DNA of 64,000 bases from Conus ventricosus (lineage: Eukaryota; Mollusca; Gastropoda; Neogastropoda; Conidae). Of the stretch, positions 1 to 14,026 are shown one piece after another. Position numbers and translations under genes: made by a program. How positions within the stretch are numbered: the first letter of the stretch is position 1; each line of letters begins with the position of its first letter. The stretch is from positions 34,486,799 to 34,550,798 of the forward strand of contig CM031609.1 of the NCBI GenBank assembly GCA_018398815.1, in the 5' to 3' direction. Under the pieces are notes generated by a model, which made no database searches, was not told where the DNA came from, and worked only from the letters and a program-made list of their open reading frames with translations.

Positions 1-357
1 AAAATCTGAACTTATCTCGTCATAGTTTTCTCAAATTAGCACCAGCCCAATTTATCTACTGGCCCGCATTAACCAATCTTCCCTTACAGGGTAACAAACG
101 AAAGTAACTAACCTTCAAGTAGGTCCCACATTTCTGGACAAGACACATTACTTCTAACTGAAGGCTAAAAACATCTTTCTTGGAGAATTGTTTTTGCAAC
201 CTAGTTGGTTGTACTTTTCTTTTAACAAGGGGTCCATTTCTGCTTACTTATAAAAGAGTGAGTAGAGCTCTCTGCATTGATCATTTTTACTTACTCTTTC
301 ATAGAAAGGAAAACTGTGTAGGCCCTTTTAAATGAGTCACAATTAGCCCTTTGTGAA

Positions 358-626
<269 letters not shown>

Positions 627-1257
627 CGACAAAGCTGGATCTTGAACCTCTGAAGTCTTGCGGTAGAAGACCGAACCGAAAATTTTCAAAAGATGAAGTT
701 CTTTTTGACCAAGATGAAAGACATGTGTTCGTTTTTGTGATGCCGCGAAGTTAAGAAGTAAAAAGGTCACATAGTCCAATAGGTCGAAGCGGTAAATAGC
801 TAATGACGAAAATTTTTTCAAATATCATTGTCTATTATTTCTCTTTGTTCGTCGTACACTATTTAGGCCTATAATAATGAGCAGTCCAAAAGCTGCAACT
901 TGTAATAAGTATACTATAATGCCATGGAACTACTACATATTTTTTTGTTTTGTTTTGTTTTGTTTCTTCTTTAAAATAAGATTCAAATCAGAAATTCGAA
1001 AGATATTAATTTGAGCTAGAAGGAAAGGAGTTTTTAAGAGTTGGGTGTAGCAATGTAATGAATTAGGATATCCATAATATAAGAATGCGGCTATTATACG
1101 ATTTTGTGTCTCTCGTTTTCTTCCCATGACTATCCATATGTCTTCCCATCATTATCCGTATTGACATTCACATAGCCCTGTTACCCTATTATGTAATATA
1201 TATGGGGATAATTATATGATTTCTTCCCTCGCTTTGACCTCCCCTCTGCCCCATCCA

Positions 1258-1443
1258 TCTCTAACCTATCATACCTCCTTCACGGTTTGTGTCCCTCCTG
1301 TATCTCTGACCTATCATACCTCCTTCAACGGTTTGTGTCCCTCCTGTATCTCTGACCTATCATACTTCCTTCAACGGGTTTGTGTCCCTCCTCTATCTCT
1401 GACCTATCATACCTCCTTCAACGGTTTGTGTCCCTCCTGTACT
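1258..1443 (+). repeat. 46-bp minisatellite, 4 copies
   Basis: Four near-identical copies of a unit beginning TATCTCTGACCTATCATACC and ending GTGTCCCTCCTG. Confidence 0.9.
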
Positions 1444-1530
1444 GTAAGGGAGTGCATGAGTGAGGAAATGTATGTGTGTGTGTTTGTGTGCGTGTGTGCC
1501 CAGGCATGCGTATGTACATGCGTGTGTGCG

Positions 1531-2423
<893 letters not shown>

Positions 2424-2559
2424 GAGAAAACAACTTCCAGCAAATAAAAAAATATATATATAAAAAAAGAAGAAGAGAAATGAAGGACGTCAATGGAAGG
2501 TGGACAGGTGAACGGTATGTCATGACAGGGTATAGAGAAGGGGTAACGAAGGAATACAA

Positions 2560-4760
2560 ATGAACATTCAAATACATTTAAACATCATTTGTACTTAAAT
2601 CCAAACAATAATTTTGAAATTCGTAAAAAGAAGGTTATATGATGTTCTCATTAGTCACACTATTTAGGAAGCGTAACATCAGATATGAGAAGTATTGTTT
2701 TTTGAAAACGTTTAGACTAGAAATTACATTAAATGAAGACACTAGGTCATTCCACAAACAACCACCAGAGTAAATGAGGCTAGATTTAAAAAGATCAATC
2801 CTCGGTAGGGGTATCTGAATCTTTCTGACATTGCGAATCAGGTTCGTTTTAAATTTATTTTTCAAAGTTGGTGGTGCTTGATTGGACATTATCTTAAACA
2901 TGAAAATTGCTTTGTTATAAGTGAGTTTCCATTTTAGAGGCAAAATGTCTAAACGTTTATAATCAGAGGGAGTTACAGTTGTAGATTTGAGAAGAACGAG
3001 TTTCACAGCCCGTCTATGAAGACTGAAGAGTGGTTTTAATACGTTATAACTGGCCGAATCCCACATGTAGAAGAGTAATTCAAATGAGATTCAATGTACG
3101 AAGTAAAAAACAGCTTACGACAATGTTGGTCTAAGAAATATTTTAGTTTTGAAAGCTGGTGAATCTTTTGAGACAGACGTTTGCAAAGCATTGTGACATG
3201 AGAAGACCATGACAAATTATTGTCTACAATGACACCAAGGACTTTATGATGATCAACTTCTTCAACTATTTCATTATTTATACTAAGAGATAGGGAGTCA
3301 TAGGAAATATTTTGACGCTTTTGTCTGGTGGTTATTATCAAGTACTTCGTTTTCTGAGGATGAAGACACATGTGATTGAGTTCAGACCATATGATTAATT
3401 TGTTTATACTTTCTTGTAAACTTGCATATACATTTTCAATTCTTTTATGACTACAGTGTATTGTGGTGTCATCAGCGAACATTTCACAGAGACTATCAAT
3501 GAATAGAGGTAAATCGTTTATATATATGGAAAATAAGATAGGTCCGAGTACTGACCCTTGAGGCACACCATGACTAATGGATAATGTAGGAGATACAGAT
3601 TCATTTACTGAGACCATTTGCTTTCTACCGGAAAAGATATGAAGATAGGAGTTCTAACGAATTCTCTGATAAGTTGTATACCTTAAGCTTTTTAAGAAGA
3701 AGATTGCGGTCAATAACGTCAAAGGCTTTCATAAAATCTACCATGAGAACACCTGTAATTTTGTCGTTATTTATATTAGTGAGCCATTGATCAACTAGAT
3801 TTGTCAGTGCTGTTTGGCACGAGTGATTAGCCCTAAAACCGGATTGGTCTTGATGAAATAAATTGAAAAAATTGAAGTGATCGAGAATATGTTTATTCAG
3901 ATGGTTTTCCAATGGTTTAGACAGCACAGACAGAATAGAAATGGGCCTGTAGTTTAGACGGATCGGGTGTGATCACCTGTTTTGTAGATCGGCATTACTC
4001 TAGCAATTTTAAAAGCCTTGGGGAACTGATTTTTAGAAATGCAGAGATTATATATATACGTAAGTGTTTCAGCAATTACAGGGGCTGACAGTTTGAGAAT
4101 CTTTCGTCAATGCCATTTAAGGCCAGTAGTACTACTTTGCTTTAAGTGAATAAGAGCATTATATACTTCGTGTACACATAACAACGGAATATCTAGAAAT
4201 GTTGTGATATTTTTGGACTGACAAAAATTCAGAAGAACATCTAAATCGTTTTGTGAGGATCTGTTTGTTTTTATGGTGAAATTGGCAATATTGCAGAAGT
4301 GTGTGTTCAACATTTCAGCTGATACATCTTTCGGTGTTGTAGCACGAGCGTTAGAATGTTTATTGCTAAGCTGATTGATAGCCTTCCAAACTGATCGGTT
4401 TTTCTGTTTTAGAGTAAATAAGATCTTTAAAATATTTCTTTTTCGCTGAGCGTTTTAAATAGTTAACAGATTTCTTTGTTTCATAAATTCTATACGATTA
4501 CCTGATGCTAGAAGTGAGTCTCTTAAATCCATGGATTTTTCTATATCACTTGTAATCCAAGGCTTTTTAGGGTACTTTTGACACGAATTGTTTTTAATGG
4601 AGCGTGCTTATTGTAAACATTGAGAAAAGTGTGATACCAAACTTCTAAGGCTTCATCGGGATTAGTGAACTGATACACAGAGGAAAGTGAGGAATTCATC
4701 AGATCTGTAAGGAACAATTCTTTATTAAAGCCTGAAAAGTTTCTGTTCGTGATATACTTG
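2560..4760 (-). mobile_element. 5'-truncated CR1/Jockey-type LINE, reverse transcriptase (ORF2) relic
   Basis: Three overlapping - strand pieces (3927-3625, 3617-3036, 3066-2635) lie in changing frames and spell a reverse transcriptase: DQSGFRANHSCQTALTNL, VDFMKAFDVIDRNLLLKKL, GVPQGSVLGPILF, the catalytic FADD (3479-3468), LGVIVDNNLSWSSHV, and the C-terminal RAVKLVLL and YNKAIFMFKIM blocks. A weaker linker region continues upstream to about 4750 (4313-4107 open). The endonuclease domain is absent, as expected for a 5'-truncated insertion. ORF2 ends with TAA at 2637-2635. Frameshifts and stops make it inactive. The clade is assigned by motif style only. Confidence 0.85.
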
Positions 4761-4788
4761 TGATGATTTAGGGGGATTTTAAACGCAT

Positions 4789-4917
4789 GAGAGAGAGAGA
4801 GAGAGAGGGAGAGGGGGGAGGGAGGGAGAGAGAGATTGCGTGATTATGGACAAATGAATCACAACTATATTTGAGCATGAATGCAGTTGTTTCAGGCTCC
4901 AAACACACACACACACA

Positions 4918-4981
<64 letters not shown>

Positions 4982-5040
4982 TCACGCTCTCTCCACATAC
5001 ACGCACACTTGCTTGCACGTCCAGAGAGAGAGAGGAGAGA

Positions 5041-5138
<98 letters not shown>

Positions 5139-5141
5139 GGC
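4789..5141 (+). repeat. Microsatellite cluster (GA)n, (CA)n, (GA)n, poly-G
   Basis: (GA)n lies at 4789-4834, (CA)n at 4904-4979, (GA)n at 5024-5113 and poly-G at 5114-5140. It abuts the 5' end of the truncated LINE. Confidence 0.97.
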
Positions 5142-5376
5142 GGGAAAGCGAGAGACCAACTGACAGACATTGATGGACAGAGTGAAACTAAAGAGAGTAA
5201 ATCAGATAGAGGGAGGGCGATACATAGAGAGAATGAGCGAGAAAACGACAGAAAGATAGACCGACAGTCAAGCAGACACAAATAAATATAGACAGAAAGA
5301 CAATGGGGCAACTGATAGTAAAAACATGAGAGAGGGAGGTGAGGGCAGAGTTGGGGCAGAGAACGAACATGTCTTC

Positions 5377-5640
5377 GACGTCGTATTTTTACGAAAAATA
5401 CTGTCTCAGAGCGACAACTTTTCTACGGCAGAAATTTTTACATGAAATGCTGTCGCTGCGACATGATTTTATTTTTAGGCAGCGACACGATTTTATGGAC
5501 ATTTCTCGTGAAATCTGTCGCGCTACCAATTTTTATGAAATTATGTCGCTCAGCGATAATTTTTCATGAACCAGCTGCAGTATTTCCCGGGAAATACTGT
5601 GGCTGCGACACGATTTTATGAGCGACAGTATTATATACGA
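5377..5640. repeat. Cluster of short palindromes and CTGTCGCTGCGAC-type motifs
   Basis: GTATTTTTACGAAAAATAC (5383-5401) is an inverted repeat and 5578-5599 is a perfect 22-bp palindrome centred on CCCGGG. Between them lie related units with TTTTTA(C)ATGAAAT and CTGTCGCTGCGACA motifs. No coding potential is seen. It is probably the interior of an unidentified repeat. Confidence 0.55.
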
Positions 5641-6570
5641 CACCGGTTTGGTGTTGGTATGCATGACACATATACACACGGCACGCATCCTCCGTGAAAA
5701 TTCGAAGGAATTTTCCAGCAGGCAGCTCTTCAGTCGGCAGTACCCAGTTTGGCAGGCTGTTGAATAAATGATTGTGACTGGATTGTGGATGGTAAAGGAC
5801 TTAGGACTCGGTCTCTAACTGAGAACAGGTGCTATGCAGGGTAAGAAGTATGAAAGAGCACAGACACATATCTTCGCCTGTCGCTAATTATAGTTCCGGG
5901 GCAGGCCACACGCCACAACAGGATTTTTGCACCAAACCACTATATAATCCATGTAAGCGTTTTGAGGCCACCATGAATTTGAGCCAGCATTTAATCATAC
6001 ACTGATAACTGATCAAAAGAACAGCTCCCCACTAATCATTTCACATGTTTGGGGGGATTGCCACCAATGCCATCATAGACAATCTTCAAATGCATGACCT
6101 TCCTCACAGTTGACGTCACTTTCAGGCCTTCGCACCCACCCGTGACCCTATCTTTGCGCCAAGTGGTAGGCCCCGAATAGTCCCGTTCCTTTGATTTCAA
6201 TCTGTCTGCTTGAAATCACCTGGCTTTTCCCTTGATGACCATATGAAAGAAAAAAGAGGAGGATCATCTTTAAGACACAATAAAAATTATCAAAACAATC
6301 TGATTGCGCCAGTCTCTAAATGCTCGACTCCTTAAGCAAGGCTCTGGTGCATTAATTTCTGGTGTGCGGCCGGCACATATTTATTAAGGCACTCCCCACT
6401 TCCTGTTGATCTGATTGGCCCTCTGTCTGCCTCCGTTCACGAGTTGGCTGGCTGTTCGCTGCACGTCTTCCTGATATTGTAAAACTGTCCAGTTTAAAGC
6501 ACTGGAACACAAGGGTGGTTCACGCATAGGCAAATACTACATTCAGGCAACGGGGCGACCATACAAAGGG

Positions 6571-7109
6571 TGGACAACACCAAGCTGGCGTGGACAACAC
6601 CAAGCTGGCGTGGACAACACCACGCTGGCGTGGACAACACCAAGCTGGCGTGGACAACACCAAGCTAGCGTGGACAACACCAAGCTGGCGTGGACAACAC
6701 CAAGCTGGCGTGGACAACACCAAGCTGGCGTGAACAACACCAAGCTGGCGTGGACAACATCAAGCTGGCATGGACAACACCAAGCAGGCGTGGACAACAC
6801 CAAGCTGGCGTGGACAACACCACGCTGACACGAACAACACCAAGCAGGCGTGGACAACACCAAACTGGCGTGGACAACACCACGCTGACACGAACAACAC
6901 CAAGCTGGCGTGGACAACACCAAGCTGACATGAACAACACCAAGCTGGCGTGGATAACACCAAGGTGGCGTGGACAACACCAAGCAGGCGTGGACAACAC
7001 CAAGCAGGCGTGGACAACACCAAGCAGGCGTGGACAACACCAAGCTGGCGTGGACAACACCAAGCAGCGTGTACAACACCAAGCTGGCGTGGACAACACC
7101 AACCAGGCA
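6571..7109 (+). repeat. 20-bp minisatellite
   Basis: About 27 tandem copies of TGGACAACACCAAGCTGGCG with point variants such as CAAGCAGGCG and CACGCTGACACGAACAAC. The unit length is not a multiple of 3 yet several frames stay open, producing spurious long reading frames on both strands. Confidence 0.95.
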
Positions 7110-8130
7110 TAAGCATGCTTTGATTTGAGAGGGCAATCCAGCTAGCGGAACAGTTATCTCATGACATGCGGTGACTGCTCGGAAGTGGTCCGTGATCTGC
7201 ATGAGCGAAAATCGAGGGCACCTCATGGGATTCTGAGCCGAGCTGTTATCTTTATGTAACATATCACACGTAAAGAAAAAAAACAACAAAAAAAACATCC
7301 AATGCACAATAGTGACAAATAATTTTTAAAAAGTCATATAACATACCACATATAAAGAAAACATTTCCCATGCACAATAGTGACGGCATGTACACATAGC
7401 AAATAAATTTATGAATATGTCACACATAAAGCAAAAAATCCAATGCGCAAATTTGACAGTTGGTACAGATATCAACCAAAGTTATAAGATATGCAGATAT
7501 GTCACACATAATGAAAAGTTTCCATTGCATAATAGCGACGGCTGTTACAGACATCAAACAAAAATATGAAACATGTTACACACATAAAGGAATAATTCTA
7601 ATGCAAAGTAGCGACAATATGCACCACAAAAAAACAACAACAAAAAAAAAACCATGAGATATATCACACAATATGAAAACATTCCAGTTGGCAATGGTTG
7701 AAATTGGTATAGATATCAAAGAAACATGTCTCGTACAATCTCACAATAATAAATATATCATGACATTCAAAGAAAGCAAAATAATACAATCATATCTAAT
7801 TACAGCAGAGTTCTATTAAGGCTTCGTGGTCGCGGCCAACATGTAAATAGAGAAAAAAGGAAAGTTATAATGTAAAGTTTTTCGTCCAATTCTTTTAGCT
7901 TAAAACAGGGAACCACTTTGTCTGGTAGCTTGCATAATCAACTTTTGTCGAGTACGCATGTTTTCTCCATATGTCTACAGTTAAATCTTTCGGTGACACA
8001 TATAGGGTATGTTTTATTTTAAACGGAAATACTGTGAAAATTTTAATATCCCTCACTATATTTGGTTGCTGTGCTTGTGGCATATCATCATAAAGAATTA
8101 AGGATAGACACATATATATTTTTTTAAAGG
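7110..8130. other. AT-rich stretch, no gene seen
   Basis: About 1 kb of AT-rich sequence in which phrases such as CACACATAAAGAAAA, CCAATGCACAATAGTGAC and ATAGATATCAAA recur every 60-70 bp (7255-7700), a strongly decayed tandem repeat. No coding signal. Confidence 0.5.
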
Positions 8131-8137
8131 CCTTTAG

Positions 8138-8139
<2 letters not shown>

Positions 8140-8211
<72 letters not shown>

Positions 8212-8461
8212 TTATACACGAATGCACGCTCGCGTGCTTGCACACGCATGCGTGCATGCACACGGCGCACATGTACACGCACACGAACATGTGTACGCTT
8301 ATATGCAGGGGCATACCTACAAACACACACATATGTATGCATATGTGTGCATGCAGGATCATGCTCACACCAACCCATAAATCACAAACGCGTACACTTG
8401 CACATGCACGCACACACCGCATATACTAGCACACACGCGCGCGTGCGCGCGCTCACACACG

Positions 8462-8545
<84 letters not shown>

Positions 8546-8585
8546 CACACACGCACGTGCACACACAGGCAAACACACATATGCA
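8140..8585 (+). repeat. (CA)n microsatellites with alternating purine-pyrimidine flanks
   Basis: Pure (CA)n lies at 8140-8206 and 8468-8542. The 260 bp between is an irregular alternation of AC, GC and AT steps (for example ACACGCGCGCGTGCGCGCGC near 8432), a candidate Z-DNA-forming stretch. Confidence 0.9.
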
Positions 8586-9310
8586 AGTATAATAGTGGCG
8601 CAGACAATGTTTGGGTAGGTACCCGTGATGTGACCAGCGCTTTGGGCTGGGCCTAGTGCGTAAGTCAAGACATCCGCTGATTCGTATCAATGAGACTCAT
8701 CTAAATCCCTTCGTTTTAGTCATAAAGTCGTTCATCAACCAGCTATAAATCACGCGCTGTGTGGTCTCGAACTTAGCAGATGTGATGTAGTGTGCATGGA
8801 CGAGTCCGCAGACATGACACATCCTTGATGAAATCGAAACTGAAACTTAATTTTTTTTTTTTTTTAATTGTACTGTAACTATTTGTTGGATTGGACTGCA
8901 TTGTTTGTATTGTATAGCTTGTGCAGTTTCGCATCGTCTCCAAAGCTGCAACATAGTTCTCTGTGAATTTTTTTTTTTCGAACTGTTCTCCGTGCGTCTC
9001 CACTGTAGGCCCAGAGTGCCACCACGTCCTTTTCATCTCCTCTATACACCCGCCCACCCTGTTCCGCACCCTGCCTCTATCCCCTGCGTGCATACAGTGT
9101 GCTTCATAACCTTTTACGACATTCTTGATTTACCAGCGTGAAGTCCACGCTGCACGCACGGTCTAGGCTTCATTATCTTACGCAGGCAATACAAATATAT
9201 CTGCCTTCAAAAGGGATTGCGATGGTTCCCTTATGCAGCTGGCGAAGAGTTTTCATATTCTGTAACATTTTTTCTTAATTTCATGTTGCCAGTTTCTCCA
9301 TCTTCAAACT

Positions 9311-10135
<825 letters not shown>

Positions 10136-10763
10136 CGCGGAGTGCAGCTGTATTCAGCTGGGCTCTTTCTGAAACACTACATGCCAGTCCTGGCTTAGAG
10201 CGTCTGTCCTGAAACTTATATCATGACGACCCAGCTACCATCTAGAGGAGGCCCCGCACAGATGGCTTCCATCCACGTTTGCCAGATTTACAACATTTCA
10301 CCGAATTGATGACTTTCGTCAGCCGACTCATGTAGGCTATATCGCGTTTCATATGAACACGATCGTTTTATTCGACCAACCTTTTTGTCTCTTGAGCATA
10401 AATGCTCTTTTGTCGGAGCTGTTAAGTTTAATTGTTATGAGAATCACGAGGAAATCCATCTTGGCCGGATGCACTTTTACTGGTCTTTTTAAATTGTCCA
10501 AAACTGGACCCGGAACAGAAGATGTGGAAGGGTGAAACTGGTGTTCCCAACTCCCCCCCCCCCCACCCAGCACTGCCCTACCCCCCTCGCCCCCCCCCAC
10601 CCCCCTTACGTCCGTTTATCTGTCTCTAAAGTTACACAATGTTGCCCTAACACTGGAATCAATACAAGAGAGAGAGAGGAGATGAGAGAAGAGGGGAGAA
10701 GGAGGGAGAGAAGGAGAGAGATTTTTTTTTTATAATGGTGAAAGTAGCTTAGTAGTTTTAAGG

Positions 10764-11763
10764 NNNNNNNNNNNNNNNNNNNNNNNNNNNNNNNNNNNNN
10801 NNNNNNNNNNNNNNNNNNNNNNNNNNNNNNNNNNNNNNNNNNNNNNNNNNNNNNNNNNNNNNNNNNNNNNNNNNNNNNNNNNNNNNNNNNNNNNNNNNNN
10901 NNNNNNNNNNNNNNNNNNNNNNNNNNNNNNNNNNNNNNNNNNNNNNNNNNNNNNNNNNNNNNNNNNNNNNNNNNNNNNNNNNNNNNNNNNNNNNNNNNNN
11001 NNNNNNNNNNNNNNNNNNNNNNNNNNNNNNNNNNNNNNNNNNNNNNNNNNNNNNNNNNNNNNNNNNNNNNNNNNNNNNNNNNNNNNNNNNNNNNNNNNNN
11101 NNNNNNNNNNNNNNNNNNNNNNNNNNNNNNNNNNNNNNNNNNNNNNNNNNNNNNNNNNNNNNNNNNNNNNNNNNNNNNNNNNNNNNNNNNNNNNNNNNNN
11201 NNNNNNNNNNNNNNNNNNNNNNNNNNNNNNNNNNNNNNNNNNNNNNNNNNNNNNNNNNNNNNNNNNNNNNNNNNNNNNNNNNNNNNNNNNNNNNNNNNNN
11301 NNNNNNNNNNNNNNNNNNNNNNNNNNNNNNNNNNNNNNNNNNNNNNNNNNNNNNNNNNNNNNNNNNNNNNNNNNNNNNNNNNNNNNNNNNNNNNNNNNNN
11401 NNNNNNNNNNNNNNNNNNNNNNNNNNNNNNNNNNNNNNNNNNNNNNNNNNNNNNNNNNNNNNNNNNNNNNNNNNNNNNNNNNNNNNNNNNNNNNNNNNNN
11501 NNNNNNNNNNNNNNNNNNNNNNNNNNNNNNNNNNNNNNNNNNNNNNNNNNNNNNNNNNNNNNNNNNNNNNNNNNNNNNNNNNNNNNNNNNNNNNNNNNNN
11601 NNNNNNNNNNNNNNNNNNNNNNNNNNNNNNNNNNNNNNNNNNNNNNNNNNNNNNNNNNNNNNNNNNNNNNNNNNNNNNNNNNNNNNNNNNNNNNNNNNNN
11701 NNNNNNNNNNNNNNNNNNNNNNNNNNNNNNNNNNNNNNNNNNNNNNNNNNNNNNNNNNNNNNN
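10764..11763. other. Assembly gap (1000 N)
   Basis: Exactly 1000 unknown bases, a conventional placeholder for a gap of unknown length. Its left flank is a (GA)n tract and T9. Confidence 1.
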
Positions 11764-13830
11764 CTTGCATCCTGCCTCTGATGCCTGTCTTGTTGACAGC
11801 TGTTGGAGGAACAGGACAGCCAATAATATCATTACAGAAAAGGGAAAAAAAGGAGGGTGGGGGTGGGGGGGTTACTCTTCTTGAAGGGTGGGAAAGAGGT
11901 ACTGGAAGAAGATAGTTTACCAACTCCTGAAGTGTGAGATAATGTAGTTGAGGTCAGAGTTTATATATTCATTAGGGTTTATGGTCATGAACGAAACTAT
12001 GATGTCCACACCTGATTTGTGCGTGCAGGCATGGACGTCTGACTTTTCCATGGAGTTTGTGTGTATGTAGCATGGCTAGATCACTCCGTGGCCTATGGCC
12101 GTCATACCTGCGGAGCTGAGGAGAATGGGAGGAAAGGGATAGAGGGAGTCAGCAGCTTCTTAGTAGTAGAGAGAGAGAGAGAGAGCGCAAGGAAATCCTT
12201 TCCCCATCCACAAGTGATGGCCACACTGTCAGATAAGCAAAGGGAGGAAGGAGTTGATGACCCTTGGTAGAGTTACGTCAATTCTCTGCCACATTGTCAT
12301 CAATGTCATTGTGCGCCTATCACAGTGTTGGATTGCAACTGGACAGGCAGAAGGAAGAGAATGAGAGGAGGGTGCTGAGGGAGATGAAGATAGGCATTAA
12401 AAAATTATGTAAACTGATAACCGTAATTCACTAATTGCAACTTGTGAGACGGAGATAGGGAGTGAGTGGTGAATAGTGTGGTCTGTGAATTATCTCATCA
12501 AAATTGAGTAAATCCAAGATAGCACCTAATTTCCTTTGCTGAAGTAATTTGCAGACTGGTGTCTTGTGCATACCAATCATTGTTGGTTGTAACATCAGAG
12601 TTAGTTGCAGAATTTAAGGTGTACAAATTCACTTACTCTTCAGATGACTCTCTGGAGTAAACACTGCACTGCTACAGAGGTATTTAGGTGGTTGATGGTG
12701 CCTTTTTTTTAATCGCGATACGGTTTACGAAGCCCCTTACTGTCAACAGTAATTCACTAATTGCTGAGTAGCAGATCCAGCTTTGGTGAGCGTCCCTTCT
12801 CTGGAGGGCATTACTGTGTCCAACCAGTGAGAGTCCTTAGGAGTTTCCTGGTGTGGAAGATGCACTGTGACATGTGAATTCAGTACAGGCAGGTTGTGGA
12901 GGGGAAATCAAGACTTTAGATCACCACAAAGGCATGGCTAGAAGGATTTAACTTTGAGTGTAAAGAAATGATGCAATGGACAAGTTTCCTTTTTTGATCT
13001 GAGACTACAGTCCACACTTTCCTTCACTTGAATGAGATTTGAAAGGCACAGGCATGAGGGTGTTTGTTAGAAAATTGAGCAGCACTGTTTATTATCCATG
13101 GATTACATGGATGGAACTGGACTGTGTGTTCCTGTCTTTTCATTGGATTCTGTAGCACCATTAGCAGTGGGTAGCAGGCATTAATTTCTAATTCTTATTG
13201 TGCTATCAGTTTTGATACAGCTTTCATAGTGGACTGGGTTATGACTTTGCTTGGACCTGGCAATGATAGGAAAAAATCCTACTGTGCTTTTGAACTGGCT
13301 TGAACACTTCTATACCATGTCTGCACTACTCAGTCAGTTTGTTCCATCTTGGAGGAGGTCTGAGTTAGTTTGCTTTATTTTTTAAATTGAAAAGGAAAAT
13401 AAAATCTATTCTGTTTGATAACAATGCAGGTAAGCTCTCCACGGAATTCCCTTTTCCTGAATGAACAGTAAAAACAATTATATTCACGAATTAGAATGTT
13501 ATTTGTTATATATGAATACTGACTAGGCAAGAAAAAAAAATGAAAAAGACACCAAAGTGAGCAAATTAATTTAAAACAAAATGTGATTATGTACTGTGGG
13601 TCATTTCATTCTGTCTTCTGTTACTCCATTCTGTTCTTCATGTAATTCTTGCTGCTTCAACTCCTATCACTCTGTTACTCTCTCACAGTCCCAGGAACAT
13701 GTGTACTGATTATGTGTTGGCATCATTTTTACACTGTCCTTATTCTGTTAGTTAATCAAACGGAATCATCTGCTGCGGAAAAGCTGAGTGCCTCAAGTCT
13801 GTTGCAGGTGTAGAGAAGTGCCCAGACCAG
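11764..13830. other. Upstream of GFOD: no coding feature recognised
   Basis: Non-repetitive sequence with no conserved reading frame. It may contain the GFOD promoter or a 5' UTR exon, but nothing decisive (TATA box, CpG-rich island) is visible. Confidence 0.5.
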
Positions 13831-13846
13831 CATCAGGAAGGAAAAG

Positions 13847-14026
13847 ATGCGCAAAATGCTGCCTGGCGTTGGAGTGTTTGGAACGACAGCCGCCATTCGA
13901 TGCCTGGTGCCCATTTTCAAAACATGTGGCTTCAAGGTGGTAGCTGCATGGGGGCGAACGGCAGAGGAGGCTAAGCAGCTGGCCGCTGAACTGGACATTG
14001 ATTTCCACACAGACAAAATAGATGAG
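13847..14026 (+). CDS. GFOD: GFOD exon 1 (start codon and Rossmann glycine motif)
   Basis: Two in-frame ATGs lie at 13847 and 13856, both with A at -3; the second gives the family N-terminus MLPGVGVFG. The exon ends GATGAG followed by GTAAAG, a good donor at 14027. Its coding part from 13856 is 57 codons, ending IDE, and human GFOD1 ends a matching segment at the same place. Whether the 5' UTR is split is unknown: TTCTGTTAG at about 13742-13750 could be an acceptor. Confidence 0.93.

Noticed and set aside
5640..5930. Possible second LTR end (AATAAA at 5764, terminal CACGCCACAACA near 5906-5918)
   Set aside because: It resembles the 3' end of an LTR, but no matching 5' TGTTGTGGCGTG or target duplication was found.
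6543..7307. 254-codon Cys/Trp-rich frame, - strand
   Set aside because: It is a translation of the 20-bp minisatellite; similar frames are open on both strands.
10606..11923. Reading frames of about 400 codons spanning the N gap
   Set aside because: They consist almost wholly of unknown residues translated from the 1000-N placeholder.
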